Below, piece after piece: positions 1-6,806 of a stretch of DNA of 12,765 nt; the stretch's first letter is position 1; each line of letters starts with the position of its first letter. The translations under genes were made by a program, and so were the position numbers. Where the stretch lies: NCBI GenBank assembly GCA_030150665.1, contig JASLFJ010000096.1, positions 1-12,765 on the forward strand. Reading direction: 5' to 3'. The notes under the pieces are model-generated. The model did no database searches. It was not told the origin of the DNA and was given only the letters and a program-made list of their open reading frames with translations. This DNA comes from Enterococcaceae bacterium (GTDB lineage: Bacteria > Bacillota > Bacilli > Lactobacillales > Catellicoccaceae).

Positions 1-1674
1 GGAATTAGTTATGCAGATGTTAAAAAAGCACCAATTATTGAAGATATAGCACCTATTCTTCATGGCTTGTTAGAAGATTGTGTTTTCGTAGCACATAATG
101 TAAATTTTGATCTTAAATTTTTAAATCACGTATTTGATCAATTTGATCTTCCTCCATTAAATAATCAAGCTATTGATACAGTCGAACTGACACAAATTTG
201 TTATCCTATGTTAAATAGTTTTAAGCTAAATGATCTTGCAAGTTATTTTTCTTATCGACATGATCAACCACATCGTGCAGATAGTGATGCTTTAGTTACA
301 GCACATTTATTTATTCAATTGATGCAGCGTATTCAAAAACTGCCTGAAGATGTTTTAATTTTATTATTTTATTTATCAAAAGATTGTACATTGTCTACAG
401 GAATTTGGTTACAACAAAAAATCAAGAGCATATTACCTCAAAAATTATTAGAAACTCAGTACTCTTATGATCTTATTGCTAAGCATTTAGAGAAAATTAG
501 TATCGCACTAAAAGAACGGATTATTACATATCAAAACAAAATATATGATCATATGACGAAAACTTTTGTTAGTCATTCAGTCTTTCAGCAGCATATTTTA
601 GAATTTTTGATGCAAAATGGACAAAGTATGTGTATTCAAATAGATATAGATAAATTAGATAGAGATAAATCATTTAAAAAGATATTATTTACTAAGGGAC
701 ATCAGTTGTATTTAGTTTCAGATGATATTTCAGATAGTTTATTAGCTGACTTATGCATTTATTCTAAAAAACATTATGTGAAATTAAGTCATGTTCAAGA
801 AGAACTTCAAAAAGAACACAAACATCGAATGGAAGCTATTTATAAGATGGCCGTTCTTGTATGGCTTACAGAAACACAAACAGGAAATTTAGATGAGTTA
901 TCTAAATTAAGTAATCACCAAATATTTTGGCAATCTATTCGTCATGATGGACAACAGGATTATCTTTACTGGGATATTCACACCTATTATCTTGATTTGA
1001 TTGGTCAGAAAAAGACAGTATTGATAAATTATGAAGCATTTTTAGAAGAAGAACTGATGTTTGATCAAGTCGTTGATGCTTTATTTTTAATGGATTGGCC
1101 TCAGTTTCTCTCTTTTTATGATCAATATTACCAATATAGTCTTGATTTTTATCAAATAAAGCAATATAAAAAATTGATCCATATTCTTGTATCCCAATTT
1201 AATGATCTTTCTGAAGTATCTGTTGTAGAAGTAAAACAACTTTATGAACGTATACTTAGTGATATAGAACAAATAAAGCATTATGTTCAAATGAATAATT
1301 ATGGTCATAGACTAGATGATCGAATTCAAGGAAAACAATTAAGTTTATATGTAATGAGCAAACAAACATTAGTGTATCGTTATTTAGATAATATAGAACA
1401 ACTGATTCAATTATTAAAGATAATAAAAGCATCTAGTAAGATAACGCATCTTCTTTCATATAAAATAATGAAATGTATTCAAGAGCTACAAAAACATAAG
1501 GTTTATTTTTATGAGCTTTTCTGTGTCATAGAAGAATCTGATCAGTATCATGTATTGTGTGATGATACTCAATTTATTTTTGAAAAAGTATTTAGTGTCA
1601 ATAAACGAGATATGTTGATAGATAAGTTAAAGAATTATAATAAGGTAATTTATGTCATAAATAATGAAAGGTAG
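1..1674 (+). CDS. dinG: DinG-like protein, 5' end outside window: exonuclease domain plus degenerate, truncated helicase domain
   Basis: The frame is open from base 1, so the start and the ExoI (DxE) motif lie upstream; 557 codons are visible. Codons 1-110 form a DEDDh 3'-5' exonuclease domain: ExoII reads HNVNFD (codons 32-37) and ExoIII reads HRADSDA (codons 91-97, His91 and Asp96). The rest follows the DinG helicase order, with MAVLVWLTETQTGNLDEL at codons 283-300 closely matching the conserved LVWLTET segment of Gram-positive DinG. However, the place where Walker A (GxGKT) belongs reads IQIDIDKLDRDKS (about codons 212-224), and the DEAH-box position reads VVDALF (357-362). The protein ends near the expected SAT motif, so the second RecA-like domain is absent; about 620 residues in total are inferred against about 930 for the family. 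tseB starts 6 bases later and its ribosome binding site lies in this gene's end. Likely a nuclease without ATPase activity, or an early pseudogene; the open frame favours a retained product. S. aureus DinG is known as a nuclease rather than a helicase. Confidence 0.8.
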   Translation, partial: GISYADVKKAPIIEDIAPILHGLLEDCVFVAHNVNFDLKFLNHVFDQFDLPPLNNQAIDTVELTQICYPMLNSFKLNDLASYFSYRHDQPHRADSDALVTAHLFIQLMQRIQKLPEDVLILLFYLSKDCTLSTGIWLQQKIKSILPQKLLETQYSYDLIAKHLEKISIALKERIITYQNKIYDHMTKTFVSHSVFQQHILEFLMQNGQSMCIQIDIDKLDRDKSFKKILFTKGHQLYLVSDDISDSLLADLCIYSKKHYVKLSHVQEELQKEHKHRMEAIYKMAVLVWLTETQTGNLDELSKLSNHQIFWQSIRHDGQQDYLYWDIHTYYLDLIGQKKTVLINYEAFLEEELMFDQVVDALFLMDWPQFLSFYDQYYQYSLDFYQIKQYKKLIHILVSQFNDLSEVSVVEVKQLYERILSDIEQIKHYVQMNNYGHRLDDRIQGKQLSLYVMSKQTLVYRYLDNIEQLIQLLKIIKASSKITHLLSYKIMKCIQELQKHKVYFYELFCVIEESDQYHVLCDDTQFIFEKVFSVNKRDMLIDKLKNYNKVIYVINNER

Positions 1675-1679
1675 ATTAT

Positions 1680-2165
1680 ATGAAGCAGATTAAAAAACAA
1701 TATATTTGGTGGGCTTTTCCTATTATTATTTTATTCATTTTTATTTTTTCATTTATTCAATTTTTATATCCTTATATGCATGTGAAAAAAGTAGCTGTAC
1801 AAGTTGCTAGAGAACATACATCATTAAATAAAGTGGATGATTTTTATTTATATCATGGGGAAGAAACATACTTTTCTGTCTTTGGTAAAGATAAAGATGG
1901 AAAAGAAATTGTTGTATTAATTCCTGAAAAAGGATCAAAAATTTCGGTTTTAGATCAAAATGAGATGATTCATAAAGATCAAGCTATCAAACATGTTTTA
2001 GAAGAGGCAGGAGATCAACAAATATTGTATAAAGAAAGTTTTGGCATTTATCAAGATACTCCTGTATGGGAAGTGATTGCAAGAGATCAAGAAACAGGTT
2101 CACTATATTATTATTATGTAAACTATAAAACAGGTGAACTCCTTCATCAAATATCAGAAATTTAA
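1680..2165 (+). CDS. tseB: TseB/YpmB-family membrane-anchored protein with PepSY-like (cystatin-like) domains
   Basis: This 161-residue protein has a short basic N-terminus, one membrane segment at about residues 10-32, and an extracytoplasmic part of about 125 residues. That size and plan fit the TseB (YpmB) family, which carries two small cystatin-like/PepSY folds. The second repeat ends with the typical pattern PVWEV (127-131) followed by YYYYVNYKTGELL. In Bacillus, TseB is a cell-wall elongasome factor that interacts with PBP2A; the same role here is inferred from family. The gene lies between dinG and asnS, the standard ypmB position, but without ypmA before it or aspB after it. The start is supported by a GAAAGG ribosome binding site at 1666-1671, eight bases upstream, inside the end of the dinG-like frame, which suggests co-transcription and perhaps coupling. 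Confidence 0.85.
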   Translation: MKQIKKQYIWWAFPIIILFIFIFSFIQFLYPYMHVKKVAVQVAREHTSLNKVDDFYLYHGEETYFSVFGKDKDGKEIVVLIPEKGSKISVLDQNEMIHKDQAIKHVLEEAGDQQILYKESFGIYQDTPVWEVIARDQETGSLYYYYVNYKTGELLHQISEI

Positions 2166-2195
2166 AAAAAGTTTTCTGAGTAATTATAAAAACTA

Positions 2196-2224
2196 ATGAC
2201 AAATGAATCATATTTTCTTACAAT
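2196..2224 (+). promoter_or_regulatory. Sigma-A-type promoter for asnS
   Basis: ATGACA (2196-2201) and TACAAT (2219-2224) each match five of six consensus bases with an ideal 17-base spacer. Transcription would start near 2231, giving a leader of about 45 bases, too short for a T-box. The site allows asnS to be transcribed independently of dinG-tseB. Predicted from sequence only. Confidence 0.7.
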
Positions 2225-2275
2225 AAGAGTAGATTTATTGATAATTAAAAATTGAAATAGATAAGGGGTAAGATA

Positions 2276-3574
2276 ATGGAGATTATTAATATTAAAGATG
2301 CACATAAGCATGTTGGAGAAACGGTTAAAATTGGTTGCTGGATTACAAATAAGCGTTCTAGCGGAAAAATTGCATTTTTACAACTAAGAGATGGAACAGC
2401 ATATTTTCAAGGTGTTGTTGTAAAATCAGAAGTTCCAGAAGAGATTTTTCAATTAGCTAAAAATTTAAATCAAGAAACATCTTGTTGGATTATTGGAGAG
2501 ATTAGAGAAGATAATAGATCTCAATTAGGTTATGAAATTGGTATTCAAAATATTGAAGTTGTAGGCACTAGCGAAGGATATCCGATTACACCTAAAGAAC
2601 ATGGGACAGACTTTTTAATGGATCATCGTCATTTATGGTTGCGTTCTAAAAAACAACACGCCATTATGTTAATTCGTAATGAATTGATTCGTGCTACTTA
2701 TGAATTCTTTAATCAAGAAGGATTTATTAAAATAGATCCACCTATTTTAACAGGAAGTTCTGCAGAAGGATCTACTGATCTATTTGAAACAGATTATTTT
2801 GATCAAAAAGCATATTTAACACAAAGTGGTCAATTATATATGGAAGCAGCAGCGATGGCTTTTGGCAAAGTCTTTTCGTTTGGTCCAACATTTAGAGCAG
2901 AAAAATCGAAAACAAGACGTCATTTAATTGAATTTTGGATGATTGAGCCTGAGATGGCCTTTATGCATCAAGAAGAAAGTCTAGAAATACAAGAACGTTA
3001 CGTTGCCTTTTTAGTTGAAAATGTGCTTAAAAATTGTGATTATGCACTTACTGTATTAGAAAGAGATCGTGATGTATTACGTAAATATACACAGTTACCT
3101 TATCCAAGAATTTCTTATGATGAAGCAATTACGCTACTTCAAGAAAATGGTTTTGATGATATTAAGTGGGGAGATGATTTTGGTTCTCCACATGAAACTT
3201 TTATCGCAAACTCATTTGAGCAACCTGTATTTATTTTGAATTATCCAAAAGCAATTAAACCCTTTTATATGCCGACACATCCAACACGAGATGATATTGT
3301 CATTTGTGCTGATTTAATTGCTCCTGAAGGGTATGGGGAAATTATAGGTGGTAGTGAACGTGAAGTAGATTATGATGCGTTATATGAACGAATTAAAGAA
3401 GAAGGTATGGATGAGGCTGAATATGCATGGTATTTAGATCTTAGAAAATATGGATCAGTACCTCATGCAGGGTTTGGTTTAGGATTAGAAAGAGTTGTGA
3501 CATGGATTGCAGGAATTGATCACGTAAGAGAGTCTATTCCATTTCCTAGATTATTAAATCGTCTATATCCATAG
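2276..3574 (+). CDS. asnS: Asparaginyl-tRNA synthetase
   Basis: A 432-residue class IIb aminoacyl-tRNA synthetase that charges tRNA-Asn in the cytoplasm using ATP. Residues 1 to about 100 form the OB-fold anticodon-binding domain (VKIGCWITNKRSSGKIAFLQLRDG at the start of the barrel). The catalytic domain follows, with motif 2 around FGPTFRAEKSKTRRH and EFWMIEPEM (about 202-227) and motif 3 GFGLGLER (399-406). Length and motifs are complete and normal for bacterial AsnRS. The EPEMAF wording and the overall length favour Asn over the larger bacterial Asp enzyme. An AAGGGG ribosome binding site at 2263-2268 lies seven bases before ATG. The gene has its own predicted promoter and ends before a strong bidirectional terminator. 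In Bacillus asnS is followed by dnaD and nth; here it is followed by a tRNA gene on the other strand. Confidence 0.97.
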   Translation: MEIINIKDAHKHVGETVKIGCWITNKRSSGKIAFLQLRDGTAYFQGVVVKSEVPEEIFQLAKNLNQETSCWIIGEIREDNRSQLGYEIGIQNIEVVGTSEGYPITPKEHGTDFLMDHRHLWLRSKKQHAIMLIRNELIRATYEFFNQEGFIKIDPPILTGSSAEGSTDLFETDYFDQKAYLTQSGQLYMEAAAMAFGKVFSFGPTFRAEKSKTRRHLIEFWMIEPEMAFMHQEESLEIQERYVAFLVENVLKNCDYALTVLERDRDVLRKYTQLPYPRISYDEAITLLQENGFDDIKWGDDFGSPHETFIANSFEQPVFILNYPKAIKPFYMPTHPTRDDIVICADLIAPEGYGEIIGGSEREVDYDALYERIKEEGMDEAEYAWYLDLRKYGSVPHAGFGLGLERVVTWIAGIDHVRESIPFPRLLNRLYP

Positions 3575-3665
3575 ACTTTAAGCACATTCACTATTTATGC
3601 TCATTCTTTTAAATATAAGGCTGTTAAAGATAATTACGTAATGATTGAATTTATAGATTGATATT

Positions 3666-3714
3666 AAAAATAAAAAGGTGAGGATCGATTTAAGACCCTC
3701 ACCTTTTTATTTTT
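3666..3714. terminator. Long bidirectional intrinsic terminator between asnS and tRNA-Arg
   Basis: A perfect stem of about 18 base pairs joins 3666-3683 to 3697-3714, with core AAAAAGGTGAGG against CCTCACCTTTTT and a 13-base loop (3684-3696). A-rich and T-rich flanks make it a terminator on both strands, so it can end asnS on the plus strand and the tRNA transcript on the minus strand. The stretch 3575-3665 before it contains nothing else I can identify. Confidence 0.9.
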
Positions 3715-3738
3715 AGTGTTGTTATTTAGTATTATAAC

Positions 3739-3809
3739 GCATCCTAAGGGAATCGAACCCCTATCTTAAGAACCGGAATCTTACGTGATATCCATTACAC
3801 TAAGGATGC
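3739..3809 (-). tRNA. tRNA-Arg, anticodon CCG (reads CGG)
   Basis: Read on the minus strand, the 71 bases fold as a complete cloverleaf. The 7-bp acceptor stem is GCATCCT/AGGATGC; there is a D arm with TGG in the loop; the anticodon stem is TAAGA/TCTTA around the loop TTCCGGT, so bases 34-36 are CCG; the T arm has loop TTCGATT. The CCA end is not encoded, so it must be added enzymatically, and the discriminator base is G (3738 complement, just outside the span given). CGG is expected to be a rare codon in such A+T-rich DNA. The gene has its own promoter and terminator and stands alone. Confidence 0.95.
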
Positions 3810-3819
3810 AACATAGGTT

Positions 3820-3847
3820 ATTATAACAAATAATCAGGTAAAATCAA
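3820..3847 (-). promoter_or_regulatory. Promoter of the tRNA-Arg gene
   Basis: On the minus strand, TTGATT (3847-3842) is followed after 16 bases by a perfect TATAAT (3825-3820), preceded by TGn, which makes an extended -10. The predicted start lies only a few bases before the mature tRNA 5' end at 3809, the usual compact arrangement for single tRNA genes. Confidence 0.8.
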
Positions 3848-3856
3848 GTCTTAACA

Positions 3857-3885
3857 TGTATATGAACAATGGTATTGGGTATAAT
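3857..3885 (+). promoter_or_regulatory. Possible promoter for the 4028 gene and murC, divergent from the tRNA promoter
   Basis: A perfect -10, TATAAT at 3880-3885, is preceded by TTGGG, but the -35 at 17 bases (TGTATA, 3857-3862) matches only three consensus bases. If used, it would give a leader of about 135 bases before 4028. It lies about 10 bases from the divergent tRNA promoter. Another weak candidate, TTGTGA-N17-AATAAA, begins near 3957. Confidence 0.35.
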
Positions 3886-3900
3886 AGATGCTATATTTAT

Positions 3901-3947
3901 TAAGTTTTTTATGTTAAACTTATAACTATCTGTAGGATAGAACTTTA
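3901..3947 (+). other. Two small inverted repeats in the untranslated region before the 4028 gene
   Basis: TAAGTTT (3901-3907) can pair with AAACTTA (3916-3922), and CTATC (3926-3930) with GATAG (3936-3940). AAGTT (3902-3906) could alternatively pair with AACTT (3941-3945). The stems are short and A+T-rich, no known riboswitch or T-box consensus is visible, and no T-run follows. Apart from these and the weak promoter, I see nothing in 3848-4027. Confidence 0.3.
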
Positions 3948-4027
3948 ATAATTAGATTGTGATAACCGTTAATTACCTGAATAAAAAAAGCAACTCATAA
4001 TATATGGAGTATAGATAAGGATGATAT

Positions 4028-4939
4028 ATGATGAAAAAAGATCGTGATGCAAGAAGATATTTTCGTTTTCCTGTATTTGATGATGATGAGGGAGTAAAAT
4101 TATCTAATCGCCCTCGTCGTATTTTATTTCAAGAAGATGATGATTATCATATTCCAAATTTATATACACCTATATATAAAGATCATTCAACTCGTGATCA
4201 TTTAAATATAGAACCAAGAACACAACCTGCTTCTAATATGATGGATCCATCTTTTTCAGAACCTCATTTAACCTCTCTTCCTGAAATTGAACCTGTTGAA
4301 CGGAAACCTATTCAAAAATTAAAACGTAAACCACCGATTCAGCTTCCTAATAAAAAATTAAATCGAACATATACACAAGTTGCAGAACAAGGATCTGGAG
4401 GTTTTTCACGAAGAGATTTTGAAGATCAAGGTGATCATCATATGCCATTAAGAGAAATAACACCAGTTGTAGATAAAACTCAAAAAATTCATGAAGAAGC
4501 AACAACACCATTTCAAGAAAAAAAGGAAAAAATAAAACAAGAAACCGTCAGTCATGAACATCATATGACTGAGAAAAAAGATAAAAATGAGTCCCAGCAT
4601 GTTTGGGAGCAGTATGAGGTAAATTCTGAGCAATTATTAGAGCATATGCATAAATCATCAGAAGATTATTTGCAGTTTGCATTGATTAATGATGCAAGTA
4701 TAGATAATCATCAACATGTTTTATCAAAAGATAAGGTTACAGATGTTTCAGAGATGAGTGATAAAATTAATGCAATTGAAGAAAATTTAGATAAAGAAGA
4801 GGAACATTTGGAAACAGTAGGCTCTATTATAAAACAAGATTCAGTACTATCAAAAACAAGACAACAAATTCAATCAGGAAAACAAAGAGAACGCAATACC
4901 CCATTTGAAAAAAAGCGAGAAGAACTAAAACATAAATAA
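4028..4939 (+). CDS. Low-complexity acidic/basic protein, possibly an SftA/FtsK-type N-terminal region without its motor domain
   Basis: No confident family assignment. The 303-residue protein is strongly hydrophilic, with no membrane segment or signal peptide. It is rich in Asp, Glu, Lys, His and Gln and probably largely disordered; residues about 240-280 (near NAIEENLDKEEEHLETV) could form a helix or coiled coil. Near the N-terminus, YFRFPVFDDDE (11-21) and IPNLYTPIYKDH (42-53) recall the IPSPIYGF-like segment I associate with the N-terminal half of SftA/FtsK-type translocases in Lactobacillales. Its place, 42 bases before murC, is that of sftA (ytpS) in Bacillus. There is no Walker A, Walker B or winged-helix gamma domain, and none could fit before murC. 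So it may be a motor-less remnant or a new short protein. The GATAAGG site at 4014-4020 supports ATG 4028 or the adjacent ATG at 4031. Confidence 0.65.
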   Translation: MMKKDRDARRYFRFPVFDDDEGVKLSNRPRRILFQEDDDYHIPNLYTPIYKDHSTRDHLNIEPRTQPASNMMDPSFSEPHLTSLPEIEPVERKPIQKLKRKPPIQLPNKKLNRTYTQVAEQGSGGFSRRDFEDQGDHHMPLREITPVVDKTQKIHEEATTPFQEKKEKIKQETVSHEHHMTEKKDKNESQHVWEQYEVNSEQLLEHMHKSSEDYLQFALINDASIDNHQHVLSKDKVTDVSEMSDKINAIEENLDKEEEHLETVGSIIKQDSVLSKTRQQIQSGKQRERNTPFEKKREELKHK

Positions 4940-4981
4940 TTATGTGACATTAAATAATGAAGCAGTTTAGGAGTGATAATG

Positions 4982-6316
4982 ATGGATAAAATATATCATT
5001 TTGTAGGGATTAAAGGATCAGGTATGAGTTCTTTAGCGACTATTTTAAAAGATCAAGGATACCAAGTGCAAGGTTCTGATATTGATGAATATTGTTTTAC
5101 TCAAGTTGGATTAGAAAAAAATAATATTCCTATGTTTTCTTTTGATGCAAAAAATATTGAAAAGAATACAGATCAATTAGTAGTTATTGCAGGTAATGCC
5201 TTTAGTGATGATCATGTGGAGTTAAAAAAAGCTCAAGAACTTAATGTTCCAATTGTTCGATATCATACGTTTTTAAAGAACTTTTTAACAAAATTTACAA
5301 GTATTGCAGTAACAGGATCTCATGGAAAAACAAGTACAACAGGTATGTTAGCTCAAGTCTTTAGTCATATCAAACCAACAAGCTATTTAATTGGTGATGG
5401 AACAGGTAAAGGTGTTAAAGAAGCTCAGTACTTTATTTTTGAAGCGTGTGAGTATCGAAGACATTTTTTATCATATGAACCAGATTATGCGATTATGGTA
5501 AATATTGACTTTGACCATCCTGATTATTATCAAAGTTTAGAAGATGTCACACAAGCTTTTTCTGATTTTGCCAAGCAAGTAAAAAAAGGGATTGTTGCTT
5601 TTGGTGAAGATAAACAATTGCGCACTTTAGTGTCTAAGACTCCTATTTATTATTATGGGACGTCAGAAGATAATGATTTTCATATTACAGATATTAAAAG
5701 ATGTACGGAAGGGTCATATTTTAACGTAAGTTATCAAGGAATGCTACTGGGTGAATTTTTTGTTCCGGCTTTTGGGATGCATAATATTTATAATGCAACA
5801 AGTGTGATTGCGATGGCTTATTTAGAGCAGCTACCGATGGATGAGGTTGCAACAGCTTTAGCACAGTTTTCTGGCGTGAAACGTCGATTTAGTGAAAAAA
5901 TTGTGAAAGATATGATTATTGTTGATGATTATGCACACCATCCAGCTGAAATTAAAGCAACTATTGATGGAGCCCATCAACGTTATCCAGATAAAGAAGT
6001 AATTGCTGTATTTCAACCTCACACATTTACAAGAACTATTGCGTTAATGGATGAATTTGGTGAAGCACTTAATTTAGCAGATTATGTGTATTTGTGTGAT
6101 ATTTTTGCTTCGGCACGAGAAGAACATGGAGATATTACAATTCATGATTTAGCCTCTAAAATTAAGCAGCCTGGTTGTGTTATTTCAGAACAGAATTTAT
6201 CTCCTTTACTTAATCATAAAGATGCGGTCATTTTATTTATGGGTGCAGGAGATATTCAAAAATTTGCATTAGCTTATGAGGAATTATTGAGTCATACAAG
6301 AAGTGTGATGATTTAA
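4982..6316 (+). CDS. murC: UDP-N-acetylmuramate--L-alanine ligase
   Basis: MurC adds L-alanine to UDP-MurNAc with ATP, the first amino-acid step of the cytoplasmic peptidoglycan precursor pathway. The 444 residues show the three Mur ligase domains: an N-terminal Rossmann-like UDP-binding domain with HFVGIKGSGMS (6-16), a central ATPase domain with P-loop TGSHGKTST (111-119), EACEYRRHF (154-162) and NIDFDHPDYY (174-183), and a C-terminal domain opening with GVKRRFSEK (298-306) and VDDYAHHPAEIKAT (314-327). All expected motifs are present. A longer reading from a GTG at 4973 is unlikely because that GTG overlaps the AGGAG ribosome binding site (4969-4973); ATG 4982 lies eight bases after it, ATG 4979 only five. 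lspA begins 23 bases after the stop, so the two are probably co-transcribed. Confidence 0.97.
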   Translation: MDKIYHFVGIKGSGMSSLATILKDQGYQVQGSDIDEYCFTQVGLEKNNIPMFSFDAKNIEKNTDQLVVIAGNAFSDDHVELKKAQELNVPIVRYHTFLKNFLTKFTSIAVTGSHGKTSTTGMLAQVFSHIKPTSYLIGDGTGKGVKEAQYFIFEACEYRRHFLSYEPDYAIMVNIDFDHPDYYQSLEDVTQAFSDFAKQVKKGIVAFGEDKQLRTLVSKTPIYYYGTSEDNDFHITDIKRCTEGSYFNVSYQGMLLGEFFVPAFGMHNIYNATSVIAMAYLEQLPMDEVATALAQFSGVKRRFSEKIVKDMIIVDDYAHHPAEIKATIDGAHQRYPDKEVIAVFQPHTFTRTIALMDEFGEALNLADYVYLCDIFASAREEHGDITIHDLASKIKQPGCVISEQNLSPLLNHKDAVILFMGAGDIQKFALAYEELLSHTRSVMI

Positions 6317-6339
6317 AGTGAAAGTGTAGGGAAAAATTC

Positions 6340-6804
6340 ATGAAGCGAGTTATTGCATTATTGCTTGCATTAGCAGTATTAATATTAGATCAATGGAGTA
6401 AATATAAAGTAAGTACAGAAATAGCATTAGGAGAAGTCTTAAATCCAGATCACCCTATTATGACTTTTACACATGTCCGTAATACAGGTGCTGCATGGAG
6501 TATTTTAGAGGGGAAAATGATCTTTTTTTATATAATTTCTATCTTAGCTTGTGGTGTTATCTTATATTTTTTATTTAAAGCAAAGCAGCAAAATTGGTGG
6601 TTTTATATAGGTTTAGGATTGTTATTAGGTGGGACCTTGGGTAATTTTATTGACCGTATGCGTCTAGGGTATGTTGTGGATATGATGCATTTAAATTTTA
6701 TAAATTTTCCAATTTTTAATATTGCTGATATGGCGCTATCTGTTGGCCTATTAGGATTAATTATTGATAGTTTTTTAGAATCTTCAAAAGGAAGTGACAC
6801 ATAG
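6340..6804 (+). CDS. lspA: Lipoprotein signal peptidase (signal peptidase II)
   Basis: This 154-residue membrane aspartyl protease cleaves the signal peptide of lipid-modified prolipoproteins. Four membrane segments are visible at about 4-17, 60-80, 85-103 and 127-146. Family boxes are present in order: LDQWSKY (16-22), RNTGAAWSIL (47-56), GGTLGNFIDRMRLGYVVDM (97-115) and FNIADMAL (126-133). The catalytic pair would be Asp114 and Asp130. The start has a GTAGGG site at 6326-6331. It overlaps no gene but is only two bases from the next start, and the ribosome binding site for the RluD-family gene lies inside its end, suggesting translational coupling. The lspA-rluD(ylyB)-pyrR order is the same as in Bacillus subtilis. 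Confidence 0.96.
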   Translation: MKRVIALLLALAVLILDQWSKYKVSTEIALGEVLNPDHPIMTFTHVRNTGAAWSILEGKMIFFYIISILACGVILYFLFKAKQQNWWFYIGLGLLLGGTLGNFIDRMRLGYVVDMMHLNFINFPIFNIADMALSVGLLGLIIDSFLESSKGSDT

Positions 6805-6806
6805 CT

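Noticed and set aside
2155..2180. Inverted repeat TCAGAAA/TTTCTGA at the tseB stop as a terminator
   Set aside because: Only seven A+T-rich pairs with a 12-base loop and no T-run afterwards; too weak to call.
1087..2211. Minus-strand open frames at 1087-1308 and 1987-2211
   Set aside because: They lie opposite the dinG-like gene and tseB, have no recognisable domains and no convincing ribosome binding site, and follow from the A+T-rich composition.
2166..2275. T-box riboswitch before asnS
   Set aside because: The predicted transcript leader is about 45 bases and lacks the T-box sequence and a terminator hairpin.
4448..4633. Minus-strand frame rich in Leu, Ile and Phe, resembling a small membrane protein
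   Set aside because: The hydrophobic look is the complement of Lys/Glu codons in the plus-strand gene; no start signals support it.
6603..6800. Minus-strand open frame opposite lspA
   Set aside because: lspA is certain on the plus strand and the minus frame shows no family features.
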